Assembly (NCBI GenBank): GCA_947629065.1
Contig: CANRCH010000073.1
Coordinates: 1 to 8,609, forward strand
Direction of reading: 5' to 3'
DNA: 8,609 nt
Origin: an uncultured Aliarcobacter sp.
GTDB lineage: Bacteria; Campylobacterota; Campylobacteria; Campylobacterales; Arcobacteraceae
Of this stretch, positions 7,408 to 8,609 are shown piece by piece. The translations under genes and the position numbers were made by a program. The notes below the pieces were generated by a model. That model was not told the DNA's origin, searched no databases, and saw only the letters and a program-made list of their open reading frames with translations. Position 1 is the first letter of the stretch, and each line of letters starts with the position of its first letter.

Positions 7408-7764
7408 TTAAAACTCATTTATAAAATCACTTAACTTCTCTATTGGTCTTGCTATTACTGCTTTATTTTCATTTATAATTATTGGTCTTTCAATTAAAAT
7501 TGGGTTTTCAATCATTATTTTAATAAGCTCATCTTCATCTTTTATATTTTGTAAATTAAGAGATTTATATATAGTTTCACCACTTCTAATAAGTTGAAAA
7601 GCACTCATATTTAACTTTTTTAAAACATCTTTTAACTCATCAAAACTTGGTGGATTTTCTAGATAGTTTCTTATATTACACTCAAGTTTATTTTCATCAA
7701 GCAGATTTTTTGCTGCATTTGATTTTGAACAGTTTATATTGTGCCAAATTACGATTTCACTCAT
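7408..7764 (-). CDS. arsC: ArsC-family reductase (arsenate reductase, glutaredoxin type, or YfgD-like)
   Basis: This 118-aa thioredoxin-fold protein belongs to the ArsC family, whose best-known member reduces arsenate to arsenite using glutaredoxin and glutathione. The N-terminal HNINCSKS places the catalytic Cys at position 12, as in E. coli ArsC. The arginines that bind the oxyanion are also in place: Arg60 (QLIRSGE), Arg93 (IERPIIIN) and Arg106 (IARPIEKL), matching Arg60/94/107. The length equals the short YfgD branch (about 119) rather than plasmid ArsC (about 141). No arsB, acr3 or arsR is adjacent, so a chromosomal housekeeping role of unknown substrate is as likely as arsenic resistance. 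AAAAAGG sits 7 nt before the ATG. It is the first gene of the minus-strand run, with a good -10 box upstream. Confidence 0.88.
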   Translation of the reverse strand: MSEIVIWHNINCSKSNAAKNLLDENKLECNIRNYLENPPSFDELKDVLKKLNMSAFQLIRSGETIYKSLNLQNIKDEDELIKIMIENPILIERPIIINENKAVIARPIEKLSDFINEF

Positions 7765-7793
7765 ATTTAAACCTTTTTAGATATTTTTTCTAG

Positions 7794-7799
7794 ATTATA
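7794..7799 (-). promoter_or_regulatory. Putative -10 box of the arsC-unknown-recD2 transcript
   Basis: A perfect TATAAT on the minus strand (context TTTGGTTATAATCTAG) lies 29 nt before the arsC-family ATG, with a T-rich block (TGTTTTTTAAAC) further upstream. It is the first plausible promoter before the six-gene run. Expected transcription start is near 7787. No -35 of standard form is seen, as is normal in Campylobacterota. Confidence 0.55.
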
Positions 7800-7867
7800 A
7801 CCAAATAATTGTAAGAGTTTAAAAAACATTACAGTTTGACATATTTTTAGCTTTATAAAATTTATTT

Positions 7868-7876
7868 TGCTAAAAT
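7868..7876 (+). promoter_or_regulatory. Putative extended -10 promoter of radA
   Basis: TGCTAAAAT is an extended -10 (TGn plus TAAAAT) preceded by a T-rich run (TTTATTTTG) and sits 26 nt before the radA ATG. A consensus-like TTGACA at 7836-7841 is 29 nt from this -10 box, too far to serve it as a -35. The Shine-Dalgarno AAAGGA at 7890-7895 lies 7 nt before the ATG. Confidence 0.5.
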
Positions 7877-7902
7877 CCATTTAGAATTTAAAGGAATTTA
7901 AT

Positions 7903-8609
7903 ATGGCAAAGAAAAAAAATACTCTTTTTGAGTGCCAACATTGTGGCGAACAATCAAGCAAATGGCTAGGGAAATGCCCATCTTGTGACTCTTGGGATAG
8001 TTTTTTAGAGTTAAACCAAGAGCAACAAGAGGTTTTAAAACAGACAATTGTAGCAAGTAGTTCAAGCTCAAAAGCAAAACCAATAACAGAAATTTTACAA
8101 GATGATGTTACAAGATTTTCATCTTTCAATGACGAATTTGATTTAGTTTTAGGTGGGGGTGTTGTTCCTGGAAGTCTCACACTAATAGGTGGAAGTCCAG
8201 GGGTAGGAAAATCTACACTTCTTTTAAAGGTTGCTGGAAGTATCGCAAAATCGGGCAAAAAAGTTTTATATGTTTCAGGTGAAGAGAGTGCTGGACAGAT
8301 AAAATTAAGAGCAAATAGACTTGATGCAAATCACAATGAACTTTTTTTATTAAGTGAAATAAAACTTGAAGAGATTTTAGATGAGCTTTTAAGAATTGAT
8401 TATGAAGTTTGTGTGATTGACTCTATTCAAACAATATATTCAAGCCACTTAAACTCTGCTCCTGGAAGTGTATCTCAAGTGCGAGAGATTACCTTTGAAC
8501 TTATGAGAAAAGCAAAAGAGTCAAATATTGCTATGTTTATAATTGGGCATATCACAAAAGATGGGAGTATCGCAGGTCCTAGGGTTTTAGAGCATATGGT
8601 TGATACTGT
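7903..8609 (+). CDS. radA: DNA repair protein RadA/Sms, N-terminal part (partial)
   Basis: RadA is a RecA-related, DnaB-like helicase that extends D-loops and helps process recombination intermediates. A four-cysteine zinc finger is present (Cys11, Cys14, Cys25, Cys28), followed by a serine-rich linker and the RecA-like ATPase domain. Walker A GGSPGVGKST is at residues 96-105, the family motif SGEES at 125-129, Walker B VCVIDS at 169-174, and the GHITKDG segment at 215-221. The KNRFG motif and the C-terminal Lon-protease-like domain would lie past the right edge, where the frame is cut after 235 codons with no stop. It is transcribed divergently from the arsC-family gene across a 138-bp spacer. 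The start is clear from AAAGGA spaced 7 nt. Codons 4-6 contain a run of eight A. Confidence 0.96.
   Translation, partial: MAKKKNTLFECQHCGEQSSKWLGKCPSCDSWDSFLELNQEQQEVLKQTIVASSSSSKAKPITEILQDDVTRFSSFNDEFDLVLGGGVVPGSLTLIGGSPGVGKSTLLLKVAGSIAKSGKKVLYVSGEESAGQIKLRANRLDANHNELFLLSEIKLEEILDELLRIDYEVCVIDSIQTIYSSHLNSAPGSVSQVREITFELMRKAKESNIAMFIIGHITKDGSIAGPRVLEHMVDT

Noticed and set aside
7836..7841. Perfect TTGACA as a -35 box for radA
   Set aside because: The best -10 box is 29 nt away and the nearer TATAAA/TAAAAT matches are only 12-14 nt away; neither spacing works, and Campylobacterota promoters rarely need a -35.
7912..7919. Run of eight A in radA, with similar A8 runs on the coding strand in recD2 (6053-6060) and ftsA (2237-2244), as phase-variable tracts
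   Set aside because: Lys-rich proteins in AT-rich genomes produce such runs routinely; all frames are intact and the genes are housekeeping, so phase variation is unlikely.
7881..8258. 125-codon minus-strand open frame opposite radA, with a shorter one at 7898-8083
   Set aside because: Both lie antisense to the clear radA frame. The translations are Pro/Ser/Phe-rich, typical of an antisense shadow, and no Shine-Dalgarno or family match is visible.

Overview
The window is strongly AT-rich and reads as chromosomal housekeeping DNA from the Campylobacterota (Epsilonproteobacteria), most likely an Arcobacter/Aliarcobacter-type organism. The support is low GC, Lys/Asn/Ile/Glu-rich proteins, tight gene packing, and a SurA/PpiD-like isomerase gene immediately upstream of ftsA-ftsZ, an arrangement I recall from Campylobacter. 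The species is inferred, not proven.

Layout, left to right: (1) positions 1-501, minus strand, the N-terminal 167 codons of a membrane chemoreceptor whose remainder lies off the left edge. (2) 502-670, an AT-rich spacer with a likely chemoreceptor promoter, a compact 17-bp palindrome and a long hairpin that probably ends the ftsZ transcript. (3) 671-7764, six minus-strand genes packed head to tail; in transcription order arsC-family reductase, a 121-aa unknown protein, recD2-type helicase, membrane-anchored SurA/PpiD-like isomerase, ftsA, ftsZ. The gaps are 3 nt, a 1-nt overlap, 60 nt, 1 nt and a 1-nt overlap, so at least two transcription units (arsC-unknown-recD2 and ppiD-ftsA-ftsZ) or one long operon are plausible. 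(4) 7765-7902, a divergent promoter region. (5) 7903-8609, plus strand, the N-terminal 235 codons of radA, cut off by the right edge.

Functionally, FtsZ forms the cytokinetic ring and FtsA tethers it to the membrane through its C-terminal amphipathic helix; the coupled TAATG junction would help keep their ratio fixed. The isomerase-like protein is an envelope folding factor. RecD2 and RadA both act in DNA repair/recombination and sit on either side of the small ArsC-like protein and the unknown protein.

I see no mobile element, CRISPR array, tRNA, rRNA, toxin-antitoxin or defence system, and no convincing undescribed system. The points most worth a second look are the nested inverted repeats between ftsZ and the chemoreceptor gene, the uncharacterised 121-aa protein translationally coupled to recD2, and departures from consensus in FtsA, RecD2, the isomerase and the FtsZ tail.
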